In this document: positions 1 through 9,765 of the stretch, in pieces | Numbering within the stretch: the first letter of the stretch is position 1 | Layout of the letters: each line of letters begins with the position of its first letter | DNA from: Aestuariibaculum suncheonense | Lineage (GTDB): Bacteria; Bacteroidota; Bacteroidia; Flavobacteriales; Flavobacteriaceae | Assembly: GCF_014596935.1 (NCBI RefSeq) | Contig: NZ_JACVXC010000003.1 | Location: 434,001 to 498,000, forward strand | Reading direction: 5' to 3' | Length of the DNA stretch: 64,000 bases | Notes under the pieces: model-generated | What the model saw: the letters and a program-made list of their open reading frames with translations, nothing else | What the model was told of the DNA's origin: nothing | Database searches by the model: none | Translations under genes and position numbers: made by a program

Positions 1-85
1 CTGTACCCAAAACCATTTTTAAATATTTAGGATTATTCTTTACAAAATAATTTTCAACAGTGTGTTCAATATCGAATATACTCAT
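1..85 (-). CDS. 5' end of an unidentified protein, cut by the window edge
   Basis: Reading leftward from an ATG at 85-83, an open frame runs off the window, giving 28 residues that begin MSIFDIEHTVENYF. A TAGTTTTG -7-like element about 30 bases upstream (114-121) supports a real start. I do not recognise the family from this fragment. It is co-oriented with glyA, but the glyA terminator lies between them, so they are probably separate transcripts. Confidence 0.45.
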   Translation of the reverse strand, partial: MSIFDIEHTVENYFVKNNPKYLKMVLGT

Positions 86-113
86 AGGATAGTTTGTTTT
101 TATAGTCGTTACC

Positions 114-121
114 CAAAACTA
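114..121 (-). promoter_or_regulatory. candidate -7 promoter element of the partial gene
   Basis: The minus strand reads TAGTTTTG, an exact match to the Bacteroidota -7 consensus TAnnTTTG, about 30 bases upstream of the ATG at 85. No clear -33 TTG is visible at the right distance. Confidence 0.35.
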
Positions 122-180
122 GCAATATTGGTTTAGTTTACACCTAATTTTATATTGATTTTAAGATTCTAAATCTAATT

Positions 181-251
181 GCGTTAGGGATTGGAGCAAG
201 CTACCATGTAGCGCGTAAAGCCCGCCCCGAAGTGTCAACGAAGGGTAACGC
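181..251. repeat. palindrome-rich REP-like intergenic element
   Basis: A GC-richer island inside AT-rich intergenic DNA. It starts GCGTTA (181-186), ends TAACGC (246-251) as terminal inverted repeats, and carries an internal hairpin GCTAC-CAT-GTAGC (200-212). From general knowledge, similar elements reading CCCTAACGC and CGGGCTTT on the opposite strand are scattered between genes in many Flavobacteriia. I did not notice a second copy in this window, so repeat status rests on memory of related genomes. It lies just beyond the glyA terminator. Confidence 0.5.
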
Positions 252-262
252 CCAAAAACAAA

Positions 263-287
263 AAATCCCGCTAAATGGGCGGGATTT
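263..287 (-). terminator. rho-independent terminator of glyA
   Basis: Perfect 9-bp stem AAATCCCGC (263-271) / GCGGGATTT (279-287) with a 7-base loop. On the minus strand it is followed by TTTTTTG and a further T-run. It begins about 40 bases after the glyA stop codon. Confidence 0.85.
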
Positions 288-329
288 ATTTATTATAGAT
301 GCCGAAACCAGTTCAGCATGAAAAGCTTA

Positions 330-1604
330 TTAAGCTACGAATAACGGTCTATCTGCCATTAATGCATTTACTTTATCGGCTACAGCTTCTAAAACAGCTT
401 CGTCTTGGTAGTTCATAATCACTTCATCAATTAACTCAACGATTTGCTCCATTTCAGCTTCTTTTAAACCTCTTGTCGTCACTGCAGCAGCACCAATACG
501 GATACCTGAAGTTACGAAAGGAGAACGCGTATCGAATGGCACCATGTTTTTATTAACCGTAATATCTGCTTTTACTAAAGCCTGTTCTGCATCTTTACCT
601 GAAATATCTTTGTTACGTAAATCGATAAGCATACAATGGTTATCTGTACCACCAGAAATGATGTTGTATCCTTTTCCAACTAAAGCTTTCGCTAAAGCAG
701 CCGCATTGGCTTTTACCTGTAACTGGTAGTGTAAAAACTCATCGGTTAACGCTTCGCCAAAAGCAATTGCTTTAGCAGCAATGATGTGCTCTAATGGTCC
801 TCCTTGGTTTCCTGGGAATACAGCAGAATCTAATAAAGAAGACATTTTACGTAAGCTACCATCTTTTAAAGTGATTCCGAATGGATTATCGAAATCTTTC
901 CCCATCATAATCATACCGCCTCTTGGACCTCTCAACGTCTTGTGAGTCGTTGTGGTTACAATGTGACAGTGTGGCATTGGGTCGTTTAAAATACCTTTTG
1001 CAATCATACCTGCCGGATGAGAGATATCAGCCATTAAGATAGCCCCAACACTATCGGCAATGACTCTGAAACGAGCGAAATCAATATCACGTGAGTAAGC
1101 CGAAGCTCCAGCGATAATTAATTTTGGTTGTTCTTTAGTAGCAATCTCTTGAATTTTATCATAGTTTAACACACCTGTCTCCTCTTCTACACCGTAAAAT
1201 ACAGGATTGTATAATTTTCCTGAAAAGTTTACCGGTGATCCATGTGTTAAGTGACCTCCATGTGATAAATCGAATCCTAAAATTTTGTCACCAGGATTTA
1301 AACAAGCATGGTAAACTGCTGTATTAGCCTGACTTCCTGAGTGTGGCTGTACGTTTACATACTCTGCACCAAACAAAGCTTTTGCTCTATCAATTGCTAT
1401 TTGCTCTACTTCATCAACTACTTCACATCCACCGTAATAGCGTTTGCCAGGGTATCCTTCAGCATATTTATTAGTTAATACTGAACCAGCTGCCTCCATA
1501 ACTTGATTACTAACAAAGTTCTCAGACGCAATAAGCTCTAAACCATGTAGTTGGCGCTCTTTCTCAGCTTGAATTAATTCAAAAATTTGTTCGTCGCGTT
1601 GCAT
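330..1604 (-). CDS. glyA: serine hydroxymethyltransferase
   Basis: PLP enzyme that interconverts serine and glycine, loading one-carbon units onto tetrahydrofolate in the cytoplasm. At 424 residues it is the usual bacterial length. The PLP lysine lies in [14 protein letters not shown], with the Schiff-base lysine at about residue 222. The glycine-rich [13 protein letters not shown] segment near residues 47-59 and the [11 protein letters not shown] cofactor segment near 84 are intact. It is a single-gene transcript with its own terminator and a TACTTTTG -7 element upstream. Confidence 0.97.
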   Translation of the reverse strand: MQRDEQIFELIQAEKERQLHGLELIASENFVSNQVMEAAGSVLTNKYAEGYPGKRYYGGCEVVDEVEQIAIDRAKALFGAEYVNVQPHSGSQANTAVYHACLNPGDKILGFDLSHGGHLTHGSPVNFSGKLYNPVFYGVEEETGVLNYDKIQEIATKEQPKLIIAGASAYSRDIDFARFRVIADSVGAILMADISHPAGMIAKGILNDPMPHCHIVTTTTHKTLRGPRGGMIMMGKDFDNPFGITLKDGSLRKMSSLLDSAVFPGNQGGPLEHIIAAKAIAFGEALTDEFLHYQLQVKANAAALAKALVGKGYNIISGGTDNHCMLIDLRNKDISGKDAEQALVKADITVNKNMVPFDTRSPFVTSGIRIGAAAVTTRGLKEAEMEQIVELIDEVIMNYQDEAVLEAVADKVNALMADRPLFVA

Positions 1605-1633
1605 ATAAAATTAAATTCTAGTTAAATATGCAG

Positions 1634-1641
1634 CAAAAGTA
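1634..1641 (-). promoter_or_regulatory. candidate -7 element of glyA
   Basis: Minus strand TACTTTTG matches TAnnTTTG, 30 bases upstream of the glyA start. The nearest TTG is about 23 bases further upstream, longer than usual, so only the -7 is supported. Confidence 0.4.
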
Positions 1642-1744
1642 ACAAATAGATTAGTTAAATTCACCAAAAAACATATATTTACTATTAAGTTTTTGTCCTT
1701 TTTATTAACCCACTATTCAAACCCAATTTTTATTTATTTTTTTC

Positions 1745-1773
1745 TTGAAAAATGAAAATTTTATGTAGGTTTG
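1745..1773 (+). promoter_or_regulatory. promoter of fumarylacetoacetase gene
   Basis: TTG (1745-1747), an 18-base spacer, then TAGGTTTG (1766-1773): a full match to the Bacteroidota TTG-N17-20-TAnnTTTG promoter. It gives a leader of about 26 bases before the ATG at 1807. Confidence 0.65.
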
Positions 1774-1806
1774 AACATTATTCATATTAAAAAAATTATA
1801 TAAGTT

Positions 1807-3093
1807 ATGCCGTTATCAGCTAACAATCCAGATAGAACATCGTGGTTACACGTCGATAAGAACTCCGATTTCCCTATTCAAAACATTCCATTTGGTGTGT
1901 TTTTAACACGTGATGATATCATTACTATAGGAACCCGTATTGGTGATACCGCTATAGATTTAGGGGCCTTACATCAGTTGGGGTATTTTGATGGCATCCC
2001 ATTAACCGATGATATTTTTCTTCAGGATTCGTTAAACGATTTTATTGCTGATGGCAGAAAAACCTGGCGTGCGGTTAGAGATCGCATTGCTGAAATTTTC
2101 GACAGCAATAACACCACCTTAAAAAACAATAAAAGTCACAAGGAAATTGTTTTGTTTCGCTTAGACGAAATAGAAATGCAACTTCCTGTTGAGGTAGGCG
2201 ACTACACCGATTTTTACTCAAGTATAGAACATGCCACCAATGTTGGAACCATGTTTAGAGACCCGGATAACGCCTTATTGCCAAACTGGCTTCACATTCC
2301 TGTGGGATACCATGGAAGAAGTTCATCAGTAATTCCATCTGGTATTCCGGTACACAGACCGCAAGGACAAACCTTACCTGATGGTGCTACCGAACCGGTT
2401 TTCGGACCAAGTAAATTGGTGGATTTCGAATTAGAAATGGCCTTTATCACTACAGCTGCAAACGATTTAGGAGAACCTATACCAGTTGATGAAGCCGAAG
2501 AATACATCTTCGGTCTAGTATTGCTAAACGATTGGAGTGCGCGCGATATTCAAAAATGGGAATACGTGCCTCTTGGCCCTTTCTTAGCTAAAAACTTTGC
2601 CACTTCCATTTCACCATGGATTGTTACTTTAGATGCTTTGGAACCTTATCGTGTTGAAGGTCCTAAACCAATAAAACCTCAGTTAGATTATTTAAAATCT
2701 ACAAGCAAAAAGAAAAGTTTCGATATTCACTTAGAAGTTTCTATTCAGCCGGAAGGCGCAAAGGAAAACCTTGTAAGTAAATCTAACTTCAAATACATGT
2801 ACTGGAACATTTCACAACAACTGGCGCACCATACCATTAATGGTTGCCCTGTGAATTCTGGTGATTTAATGGGTAGCGGAACCATTTCAGGACCAACGCC
2901 AGATTCTTACGGATCAATGCTGGAACTTACTTGGAAAGGCGAAAAGCCAATTAAATTAAAAGATGGCACAGAACGTAAATTTATTAACGATAACGATACG
3001 GTAATTATGCGCGGCTTTTGTGAAAAAGATGGCACGCGTATTGGTTTCGGTGAAGTATCAACGAAATTACTCCCGGTTTTCAAAAAGAAATAA
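1807..3093 (+). CDS. fahA: fumarylacetoacetase
   Basis: Last step of tyrosine/homogentisate breakdown: hydrolysis of 4-fumarylacetoacetate to fumarate and acetoacetate. The 428-residue length fits the family. The N-terminal SH3-like domain precedes the FAA hydrolase fold. Motifs seen are DYTDFYSS..HATNVG, with metal-binding Asp near 135 and catalytic His near 142; ELEMAF with Glu 208/210; and NDWSARD with Asp near 242, all in the positions known for mammalian FAH. No other tyrosine-catabolism gene lies next to it. It has its own promoter and terminator. Confidence 0.96.
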   Translation: MPLSANNPDRTSWLHVDKNSDFPIQNIPFGVFLTRDDIITIGTRIGDTAIDLGALHQLGYFDGIPLTDDIFLQDSLNDFIADGRKTWRAVRDRIAEIFDSNNTTLKNNKSHKEIVLFRLDEIEMQLPVEVGDYTDFYSSIEHATNVGTMFRDPDNALLPNWLHIPVGYHGRSSSVIPSGIPVHRPQGQTLPDGATEPVFGPSKLVDFELEMAFITTAANDLGEPIPVDEAEEYIFGLVLLNDWSARDIQKWEYVPLGPFLAKNFATSISPWIVTLDALEPYRVEGPKPIKPQLDYLKSTSKKKSFDIHLEVSIQPEGAKENLVSKSNFKYMYWNISQQLAHHTINGCPVNSGDLMGSGTISGPTPDSYGSMLELTWKGEKPIKLKDGTERKFINDNDTVIMRGFCEKDGTRIGFGEVSTKLLPVFKKK

Positions 3094-3118
3094 AAAGTAT
3101 TTAACTTCTATTTATAAG

Positions 3119-3141
3119 CCCTCAAATTATATATTTGAGGG
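3119..3141 (+). terminator. terminator of fahA
   Basis: Stem CCCTCAAAT / ATTTGAGGG with a 5-base loop, followed by TTCTTTTATT, 25 bases after the fahA stop. Confidence 0.8.
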
Positions 3142-3203
3142 TTCTTTTATTATAAAATAGCATTACTATTGTTTACCCCTAATCAAAACCCAAAATTTTA
3201 AGC

Positions 3204-4382
3204 ATGAAAAAACAACTACTCTCCATTCTTTCCTTGTTTATACTTTGTGCTTGTAGTAGTAGCAAGCAAATTGAAAAATCACTGAGTTCCGGCAATTACG
3301 ATCAGGCAATTTACGATGCCATTAGTAAATTAAGAACGAATAAAGACAAAAAAGGAAAAGCAGATTATATTGTAATGCTTCATGAAGCTTACAATAAAGC
3401 TACCGAACGCGATTTAAATTCGGTTAACTTCTTAAAAAAAGATAATAATCCTGAAAACTACATTCGTATTTATGATACTTATGTAAATCTCGATCAACGT
3501 CAGGAACACATCAAACCGATTTTACCTTTATTTGTTAATGGGAAAGAGGTTAAATTTGATTTTAACGATTATTCAAATCACATCATTTCGTTTAAAAACA
3601 ACGCCTCGCAACAAATGTACAACACTGCTTTAGCTTTATTAGACTCAAAAAACAAAATGGACTATCGTCAGGCTTATAACGATTTTAAAACCATAGAAGA
3701 CATTAATCCGAACTTCAAAGATGTTCGTCAACTCATGGATGTTGCTCATGCCAAAGGAACCGATTTTGTAATAGTTGATATGGTAAACGACACCAAAAAA
3801 GTAATACCGGAACGTTTGGAAGACGATTTGTTAAACTTCAGCACTTACGGTCTAAATAATTTATGGACGGTATACCACAATACAGCTGTTAAAGAAGTAA
3901 AATACGATTACAGCATGCGAGTAAACCTAAGAGAAATAGGTATCTCGCCTGAGCAAATTAAGGAGCGACAAATCATTAAGGAAAAACAAATTGTTGATGG
4001 CAAAAAAAACTTACTGGACGCAAACGGCAATCAGGTAAAAGACAGTCTAGGTAATGCCATTCAGGTTGATAATTTAAAAACCGTGCGTTGCGAGTATTAC
4101 GAATCGACACAGTTTAAATCGGTCCAAGTTACCGGAAATGTTGAATATGTAAATTTAAACACCAAACAACTGGAAGACGCTTTCCCGATTACCAGTGAAT
4201 TTGTGTTTCAGCATATTTTTGCTACCTCAAGAGGGGATCGCCGCGCTTTGGAAACCGATTTATTGCAGTATTTAAACAATCAGCGTGTACCCTTCCCTAG
4301 TGAATCTCAAATGATTTATGATACAGGTGAAGATCTTAAAGCACAACTCAAGCAAATTATAAATTCTTATACGATTAGATAA
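3204..4382 (+). CDS. hypothetical lipoprotein
   Basis: A 392-residue protein with a lipoprotein signal peptide: MKKQLLSILSLFILCACSSS, with lipobox LCAC and the lipidated Cys at 17. It is predicted to be periplasmic and membrane-anchored. The N-terminal half is helical and resembles tetratricopeptide-type repeats (LLDSKNKMDYRQAYNDFKTI). The C-terminal half is richer in beta-type segments (RCEYYESTQFKSVQVTGNVEYV). I do not recognise a named family. It is monocistronic, between a terminator on each side. Confidence 0.85.
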   Translation: MKKQLLSILSLFILCACSSSKQIEKSLSSGNYDQAIYDAISKLRTNKDKKGKADYIVMLHEAYNKATERDLNSVNFLKKDNNPENYIRIYDTYVNLDQRQEHIKPILPLFVNGKEVKFDFNDYSNHIISFKNNASQQMYNTALALLDSKNKMDYRQAYNDFKTIEDINPNFKDVRQLMDVAHAKGTDFVIVDMVNDTKKVIPERLEDDLLNFSTYGLNNLWTVYHNTAVKEVKYDYSMRVNLREIGISPEQIKERQIIKEKQIVDGKKNLLDANGNQVKDSLGNAIQVDNLKTVRCEYYESTQFKSVQVTGNVEYVNLNTKQLEDAFPITSEFVFQHIFATSRGDRRALETDLLQYLNNQRVPFPSESQMIYDTGEDLKAQLKQIINSYTIR

Positions 4383-4395
4383 CTAAGATATAATT

Positions 4396-4426
4396 AAAAG
4401 GGCCCAAACTGAGTTTGGGCCCTTTT
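4396..4426 (+). terminator. strong terminator after the lipoprotein gene
   Basis: A 14-bp perfect stem AAAAGGGCCCAAAC / GTTTGGGCCCTTTT with a 3-base loop (TGA), 13 bases after the stop codon. The A- and T-rich flanks would allow it to work in both directions. Confidence 0.9.
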
Positions 4427-4600
4427 AGTTACTGAACCTATTAAAAATATCAACTCAACATCTGCATCACATCTTCTTATAGCTCAAAATAAAAAAATCC
4501 AACAAAAAAACACCACACAATACACTGACAAACAATATCTTGATTTCTTAAAAAAGATATAATTTTATGTTTTTTATCGGATTATCAATGCATTTTATCC

Positions 4601-4608
4601 TATATTTG
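4601..4608 (+). promoter_or_regulatory. -7 element upstream of the serine hydrolase gene
   Basis: TATATTTG, an exact TAnnTTTG match, 37 bases upstream of the ATG at 4645. No good -33 TTG is seen. The rest of the 4427-4600 stretch is AT-rich with no other feature. Confidence 0.5.
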
Positions 4609-4644
4609 CGAAAATCAACCCGTAGTAAACCTTAACTTAACCCA

Positions 4645-5934
4645 ATGCGAAGATCAAAAGTCTTAGTTAAATCTGCATGTATTACCGTGGCCATCACCGG
4701 TCTGACGTATAGCGTATTTAAATTTACATCAACTCCAGGTGTAAAAGTTGTTGAAGCGGCTGAGTTACCAAAAAAGCCAGCTATAAATCCTAAAGTTTTA
4801 CAGGAATACAAAGCAAAACAAAACGAGTTAAAAGTAGCTATTGAAACCTATTTTGAAAATGCCTTGGCAAAAGGGGATATTATAGGTGCTGGAGTAAGTA
4901 TTGTAAAAGGAGATTCTATTGTCATTTCTGAAGGCTTTGGTAAACGAAATGCTAATCTTAAAGAGCCGGTTGATAGCGAAACTATTTTTCGATTAGGTTC
5001 TATATCTAAAGGGTTTGCAGGAATTTTAGCTGCCAGCTTTGAAAACGAAGGGCTTATACACTGGGAAGATAAAGTTAGCGACTATATTCCTGAGTTTCGT
5101 TTAGGCGATAAAAGCAACACCGATAAAATCACATTAGCGAATCTACTATCTCATACTGCTGGAACACCATATCACAGTTTCACCAATCTTGTAGAAGCAG
5201 GCTTGCCTCTATCTGATATTGTTGACCGCTTCAAAGACATTACTCCGGTTAGCGCACCTGGTGCTATGTACAGTTACCAAAATGCCATGTTTGCTCTTTG
5301 TGGTGAGGTTATTCGCAGAGAAACCGGACAGGATTTAGCTTCAGCTTTAATGAATCGTTTCTTCAAACCTCTTAACATGCACTCGACGTGCATGGACCAC
5401 GAAACATTAACGCATGCAAACAATGTCGCCTTCCCACACATCAAAAGAACACATGGTTGGAAACCAATAAAACTTACTAACAAATACTACAACGCTATAG
5501 CTGCAGGCGGCATCAATGCTAGCGCTTTAGATATGGCAAAATGGATGCGATTTTTATTAGGTCACAATCCTGAAGTTATGGATAAATCAGCCTTATTTGA
5601 TGCGTTTAAACCTTTTATTGAAATCGGCGGTCACAGTAAATACTATCAACGCTGGCCTGGGCATTTAAAATCGTATTACGGCTTTGGATGGCGAATTCAT
5701 AAATATTCAGATGGAGACACTAAAAAAGAAAAAACCATCCTACATCATGGTGGCAGTGTTAATGATTTTAGAAATGAAATTGCCTTATTTCCTGAAGACG
5801 ACTTAGGAATTTGTGTGCTTCTAAACAGTCACTCTAAAATTGCTTCAAACGTAATTCCGGAATTAAAAGAAATTGTAAAACAGGTATACCAACAACATAC
5901 CTCCGACCACTCTAAAGATATGGCAAGTTTATAA
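4645..5934 (+). CDS. serine beta-lactamase-like hydrolase (PF00144 type)
   Basis: Penicillin-binding-protein/class C beta-lactamase fold; many members are peptidases or esterases rather than antibiotic-resistance enzymes. All three active-site motifs are visible: SISK (S119-K122, the SxxK nucleophile motif), YQN (211-213) and HGG near 368. An N-terminal hydrophobic segment (about residues 8-25) suggests export or membrane anchoring, followed by a linker of about 40 residues. Substrate cannot be told from sequence. It stands alone, with its own promoter element. Confidence 0.9.
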   Translation: MRRSKVLVKSACITVAITGLTYSVFKFTSTPGVKVVEAAELPKKPAINPKVLQEYKAKQNELKVAIETYFENALAKGDIIGAGVSIVKGDSIVISEGFGKRNANLKEPVDSETIFRLGSISKGFAGILAASFENEGLIHWEDKVSDYIPEFRLGDKSNTDKITLANLLSHTAGTPYHSFTNLVEAGLPLSDIVDRFKDITPVSAPGAMYSYQNAMFALCGEVIRRETGQDLASALMNRFFKPLNMHSTCMDHETLTHANNVAFPHIKRTHGWKPIKLTNKYYNAIAAGGINASALDMAKWMRFLLGHNPEVMDKSALFDAFKPFIEIGGHSKYYQRWPGHLKSYYGFGWRIHKYSDGDTKKEKTILHHGGSVNDFRNEIALFPEDDLGICVLLNSHSKIASNVIPELKEIVKQVYQQHTSDHSKDMASL

Positions 5935-6051
5935 TTCATCGGTATCCTAATTTCAAATTGAATTCATTTTTTTCTTATCTTTAGAGGACATACTCCAAAG
6001 AAACCATTTTCCTTTTTGTCTACTTGTTTAAACTTAAAAAAAAAGTAAATC

Positions 6052-7002
6052 ATGGAAAACAAAAAGATTATAATTGTATTTGGCGCCACTGGCGCTCAGG
6101 GAGGCGGACTTGTTCGAGCCATCCTTACAGATTCCAACTCAAAATTCACAGTACGAGCTGTAACTAGAAATGCAAACTCAGAAAAGGCAAAAATATTGGC
6201 CGACTTAGGCGCAGATGTTATTGAAGCCAATATTGATGATACCCAAAGCATAAAAAAAGCACTGCATGGTGCTTACGGCGCTTACTTTGTTACCTTTTTT
6301 TGGGAACATTTTTCAGCAGAAAAAGAACATCAGGAAGTTTTAAATTTTATTGAAGCCGCTAAAGATTCTGATATTAAACACATCATTTGGTCTACTTTAG
6401 AGGATACTAGAAACTGGGTATCTTTAGATGATGACCGCATGCCAACATTACAAGAAAAATATAAAGTTCCTCACTTCGATGAGAAAGGCGCATCCGACAA
6501 ACTATTTACCGAAGCCGGCCTGCCCGTAACATTTTTAAGAACTTCTTTCTATTGGGATAATTTTATTTATTTTGGGATGGGTCCACAAAAAGGTGAAGAT
6601 GGTAATTACTACATTGCATTTCCTATGGAGGATAAAACTTTGGCCGGAATAGCTGCTGAAGATATTGGAAAATGCGCTTACGGTATCTTCAAAAAAGGAA
6701 CTCAACTCATAAATAAAACCGTTGGTATTGCAGGTGAAAAATTAAGCGGGGTCGACATGGCTAAAAAGCTATCAAAAGCTTTAAATATAAATGTGATTTA
6801 CAATAATGTGAGTGCAGACACTTACCGTAGTTTTGGTTTTCCTGGTGCCGATGACTTAGGTAATATGTTTCAATTTAAAAGAGATTTTAACGACGACTTT
6901 AACAGCATTCGAGATGAAATATTTTCATTAGAGCTGAATCCTGAAATGCAAAATTTTGACAAATGGCTGACATTAAATAAATCTCGAATTCCAATAGATT
7001 AA
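6052..7002 (+). CDS. NmrA-like NAD(P)-binding protein
   Basis: A 316-residue atypical short-chain dehydrogenase fold. The nucleotide-binding loop GATGAQGG is at residues 11-18. YxxxK-type catalysis is not evident, as in the NmrA/HSCARG redox-sensor group, which binds NADP without dehydrogenase activity. The region around LRTSFYWDNF is typical of the family. Its target is unknown. It converges with the next gene, and no terminator hairpin is visible in the 15-base gap. Confidence 0.88.
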   Translation: MENKKIIIVFGATGAQGGGLVRAILTDSNSKFTVRAVTRNANSEKAKILADLGADVIEANIDDTQSIKKALHGAYGAYFVTFFWEHFSAEKEHQEVLNFIEAAKDSDIKHIIWSTLEDTRNWVSLDDDRMPTLQEKYKVPHFDEKGASDKLFTEAGLPVTFLRTSFYWDNFIYFGMGPQKGEDGNYYIAFPMEDKTLAGIAAEDIGKCAYGIFKKGTQLINKTVGIAGEKLSGVDMAKKLSKALNINVIYNNVSADTYRSFGFPGADDLGNMFQFKRDFNDDFNSIRDEIFSLELNPEMQNFDKWLTLNKSRIPID

Positions 7003-7017
7003 AAAACGAATAAACCC

Positions 7018-8703
7018 CTAAAACGGAGCTTCAAAAGTTATCGTTAACACTTCTTTGGTTACAGGATGAGTAAACGTTAATTGTTCGGCATGTAAATGCA
7101 AACGGTTGGTTTTCACGCCGTATAAATCATCTCCAATGATAGGCATATGCAAACCTTTGCTGTGGGCAGCATGTACACGCAACTGATGCGTGCGACCAGT
7201 AACCGGATAAAAATGAATTCTGGTTTTACCATTTTCAATAGCCTGAACTTCAAAATTAGTCACAGCTGGTTTGCCGTGCTCATAACACACCAACTGCTGT
7301 GGTCGGTTATCTAAATCAACGCGTAAAGGCAAGTTAATCTGACCTGATTTTGTTTTTAACTCACCATCCAACAAGGCAACATAACGTTTTTTTACCGAAC
7401 GTTCGATAAACTGTTTCTGTAGATGCTTATGAATACGCTCGCTTTTTGCTACCAATAACAATCCTGAAGTTGACATATCTAAACGATGTACCAACAATGG
7501 CCCTTTTGCTTTTGGTAAGTAAGTTTTCATTTTGGTTAATACCGATTCACTAAACGTTTTCCCAGGCACAGACAAAAACTCATGTGGTTTATTTACCAAC
7601 AACAAATACTCATCTTCATAAACGATTTCCAAATCGGCTTCATAACTTATAGATTGCTCTATAGGATTTTCATCCACCTTCAATCCTTGCATCATATGCC
7701 CTAAAATGGGTTCACACTTACTTCGGCAGGATGGATAAAACTGTTTATGTTGACGCACTTCTGATTTTGGGGAAGCTCCCCACCAGAATTCAGCCATAGC
7801 AATCGGCTCAAAACCATTTTCATAAGCATACTGAAATAATTTCGGCGCAGCACACTCCCCTGACCCGGCTGGAGGCACAGGAGACGTTGTGTCTTGAAAA
7901 ACATCTAAGAGGTCTTTGGTTTCTCCATGAGCATTTAAAAACTGATATTGCTCGTGAATACGCTTCTGCAAACCAGCAGACTGCGCGGCACGTTGTGCTT
8001 TTAAATCGTTTATAGGTTGCTGTAATCGATTTAAAACCTCTTCAGCTTCATTTATCTTCTGCTCCCAATGGTATTTCAAATACTTCAACTGTAATTGATA
8101 GCCGATGCTTTTTTCCTTCAACTCATCAAAAAGCTTTTGAAAGGCATCTTCACTCATCACCTGCTTAGCTTTATCTCGCTCCTGATTACGTCTTTTCTTT
8201 TCAGCCTTCATCAAAGCTTTATGGGCATGAATTTCAGCCTCAGCTTCATCTTTGCTTTGCTTCAAAATATCTTTAGCTTCCTTTAATTCCGTAGCAGCTT
8301 CTAATGTTTCAATACGTCGGTTTAGCGTATTTAATTCAGCTTCCCCTTTTTTATAAAAGCCATCAGTATTTAAAGTATTATAAATTGGAGGCACAAAACC
8401 ATTCAGATAATTACTTTCAGCTAACTTTCCGGAAAACGCCGCGAGGTACCCTAAGTCTCCCGCCTGATTTTTAACAACCATAACACCGAACATCTTCCCG
8501 ATAACCAAACCTTCCATATTCGCATCTAATCCGAAATTATGAACAAACTCGGTTTGAGATTCTAAATACTGTTGCAAATCCTTTGCGGCTTCAATACACA
8601 ATGGATGTGGCTCGTAATAAAATGGAAACGTAAACTTTTCAGGCAACGTTATCTTATCGCTAAATTTTAAAGGATGAAATCGGGAATCGCAAAAATGAGT
8701 CAT
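7018..8703 (-). CDS. RluA-family pseudouridine synthase with long coiled N-terminus
   Basis: The C-terminal part (about residue 350 on) is an RluA-type RNA pseudouridine synthase. HRLDMSTSGLL carries the catalytic Asp near 406, and GRTHQLRVH follows. The N-terminal 340 residues are unusual for RluA. They include a Lys/Glu-rich predicted coiled coil (about 115-250) and a Cys-containing stretch (CAAPKLFQYAYENG). Length 561 matches the long RluA form found in some Gammaproteobacteria and Bacteroidota. The substrate is probably 23S rRNA or tRNA, but the exact uridine cannot be read from sequence. Confidence 0.9.
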   Translation of the reverse strand: MTHFCDSRFHPLKFSDKITLPEKFTFPFYYEPHPLCIEAAKDLQQYLESQTEFVHNFGLDANMEGLVIGKMFGVMVVKNQAGDLGYLAAFSGKLAESNYLNGFVPPIYNTLNTDGFYKKGEAELNTLNRRIETLEAATELKEAKDILKQSKDEAEAEIHAHKALMKAEKKRRNQERDKAKQVMSEDAFQKLFDELKEKSIGYQLQLKYLKYHWEQKINEAEEVLNRLQQPINDLKAQRAAQSAGLQKRIHEQYQFLNAHGETKDLLDVFQDTTSPVPPAGSGECAAPKLFQYAYENGFEPIAMAEFWWGASPKSEVRQHKQFYPSCRSKCEPILGHMMQGLKVDENPIEQSISYEADLEIVYEDEYLLLVNKPHEFLSVPGKTFSESVLTKMKTYLPKAKGPLLVHRLDMSTSGLLLVAKSERIHKHLQKQFIERSVKKRYVALLDGELKTKSGQINLPLRVDLDNRPQQLVCYEHGKPAVTNFEVQAIENGKTRIHFYPVTGRTHQLRVHAAHSKGLHMPIIGDDLYGVKTNRLHLHAEQLTFTHPVTKEVLTITFEAPF

Positions 8704-8757
8704 ATCAGGTTTTAAAGGCGCTGCAAAGATAAAAGAATTAAAACTTCAGTCTACTTT

Positions 8758-9165
8758 CTAGGAATCTATATAATTTCCCGAAGGAATTAACCTCAAGTTC
8801 AATACAGACTTATTATATAAATAAACCCAGGTTTTTACTGTATGACCGGCTTCCAGAAAAGCCTCGACGACCACACGCTTAAACAGCCCTTTTTCAGTTT
8901 CAAGGGATTCTATACCTTCGTAATCGTCTAATATCTTGAATACTTCATTAGCATCTGAAATTTCATAAATTTTCCCATAAACCTTATCCTGTAAGCTATC
9001 GCTCAAAACAGCTCCCGGAAACTCACCTACATCATATAGCTTACCGCAAAAAAATCCTCTTCCCAAAAATTCTGAATGCCTCTTTAAAAAGTCAGACATT
9101 TCATTTTTACTGTCTTCCAATAACGTTCCGTAAACAAATAAGTACGTTGTACGCGTATTATACAT
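8758..9165 (-). CDS. gamma-glutamylcyclotransferase-like (AIG2/GGCT fold) protein
   Basis: A 135-residue single-domain protein beginning with the family hallmark YLFVYGTLL. GKLYDVGEFPGAV follows, with an acidic LDDYEGIE segment near the usual catalytic glutamate. The family cleaves gamma-glutamyl amines or peptides to 5-oxoproline, which fits loosely with the pxpABC 5-oxoprolinase genes 5 kb away, though nothing links them directly. It lies 18 bases downstream of ytxJ, in the same direction. Confidence 0.85.
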   Translation of the reverse strand: MYNTRTTYLFVYGTLLEDSKNEMSDFLKRHSEFLGRGFFCGKLYDVGEFPGAVLSDSLQDKVYGKIYEISDANEVFKILDDYEGIESLETEKGLFKRVVVEAFLEAGHTVKTWVYLYNKSVLNLRLIPSGNYIDS

Positions 9166-9183
9166 GTTATAATTCTTGCTTTT

Positions 9184-9573
9184 TTAAATATATTTTGACA
9201 ATTCTAAATCGTTTATTCCACCATGACTATCATGTGCTGCAACTGAGCCATTTTTTATAATTAGTAATTGTGGTGATTCATGGTAAACACCGAATTTTTG
9301 AGCTATTTCATTTGATATATCTCGGTAGTTTAGTAAATCTAGATAATACAAATCAGCCTGGCCTTCCGATATTTTATAATCTGATTCAAACTGACTTTTT
9401 ACCATTCGGCTAATACCACAACGTGTAGAATGTTTAAATATAATCTGAGGTTTTTCGGAAGATTTCCCAACTATACGTTGCAATTGCTCAACAGCCTTTA
9501 AATCAATCCACGGTAAGTTTTTAACTTCTTTTTCTTCAGACGAACCGTTAAATATTTTATCAAATAATCCCAT
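9184..9573 (-). CDS. ytxJ: bacillithiol-system redox protein YtxJ
   Basis: Thioredoxin-fold protein of about 129 residues with the monothiol motif HSTRCGISRM, characteristic of YtxJ (DUF2847). The family is linked to bacillithiol, the low-molecular-weight thiol used by Firmicutes and many Flavobacteriia. I chose the ATG at 9573, giving MGLFDKIF, because homologues start there. An in-frame ATG at 9612 would add 13 poorly conserved residues. Confidence 0.85.
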   Translation of the reverse strand: MGLFDKIFNGSSEEKEVKNLPWIDLKAVEQLQRIVGKSSEKPQIIFKHSTRCGISRMVKSQFESDYKISEGQADLYYLDLLNYRDISNEIAQKFGVYHESPQLLIIKNGSVAAHDSHGGINDLELSKYI

Positions 9574-9765
9574 ATATTTATTCTGTTTATGCCCTAAGTC
9601 GAAATAATTCAATAACCTTACATCTGACTAATCGTCACCAAAAACCCAACAAAACAAGACATTTTGTCTCTCTTTTTGCGATGGTAAGATTATTGACTTA
9701 TTCAAGGTGTAAAGAAACTAAAATTTAACGAATCGCTCTGGCGAAACACAAATAAAAGAACACTT

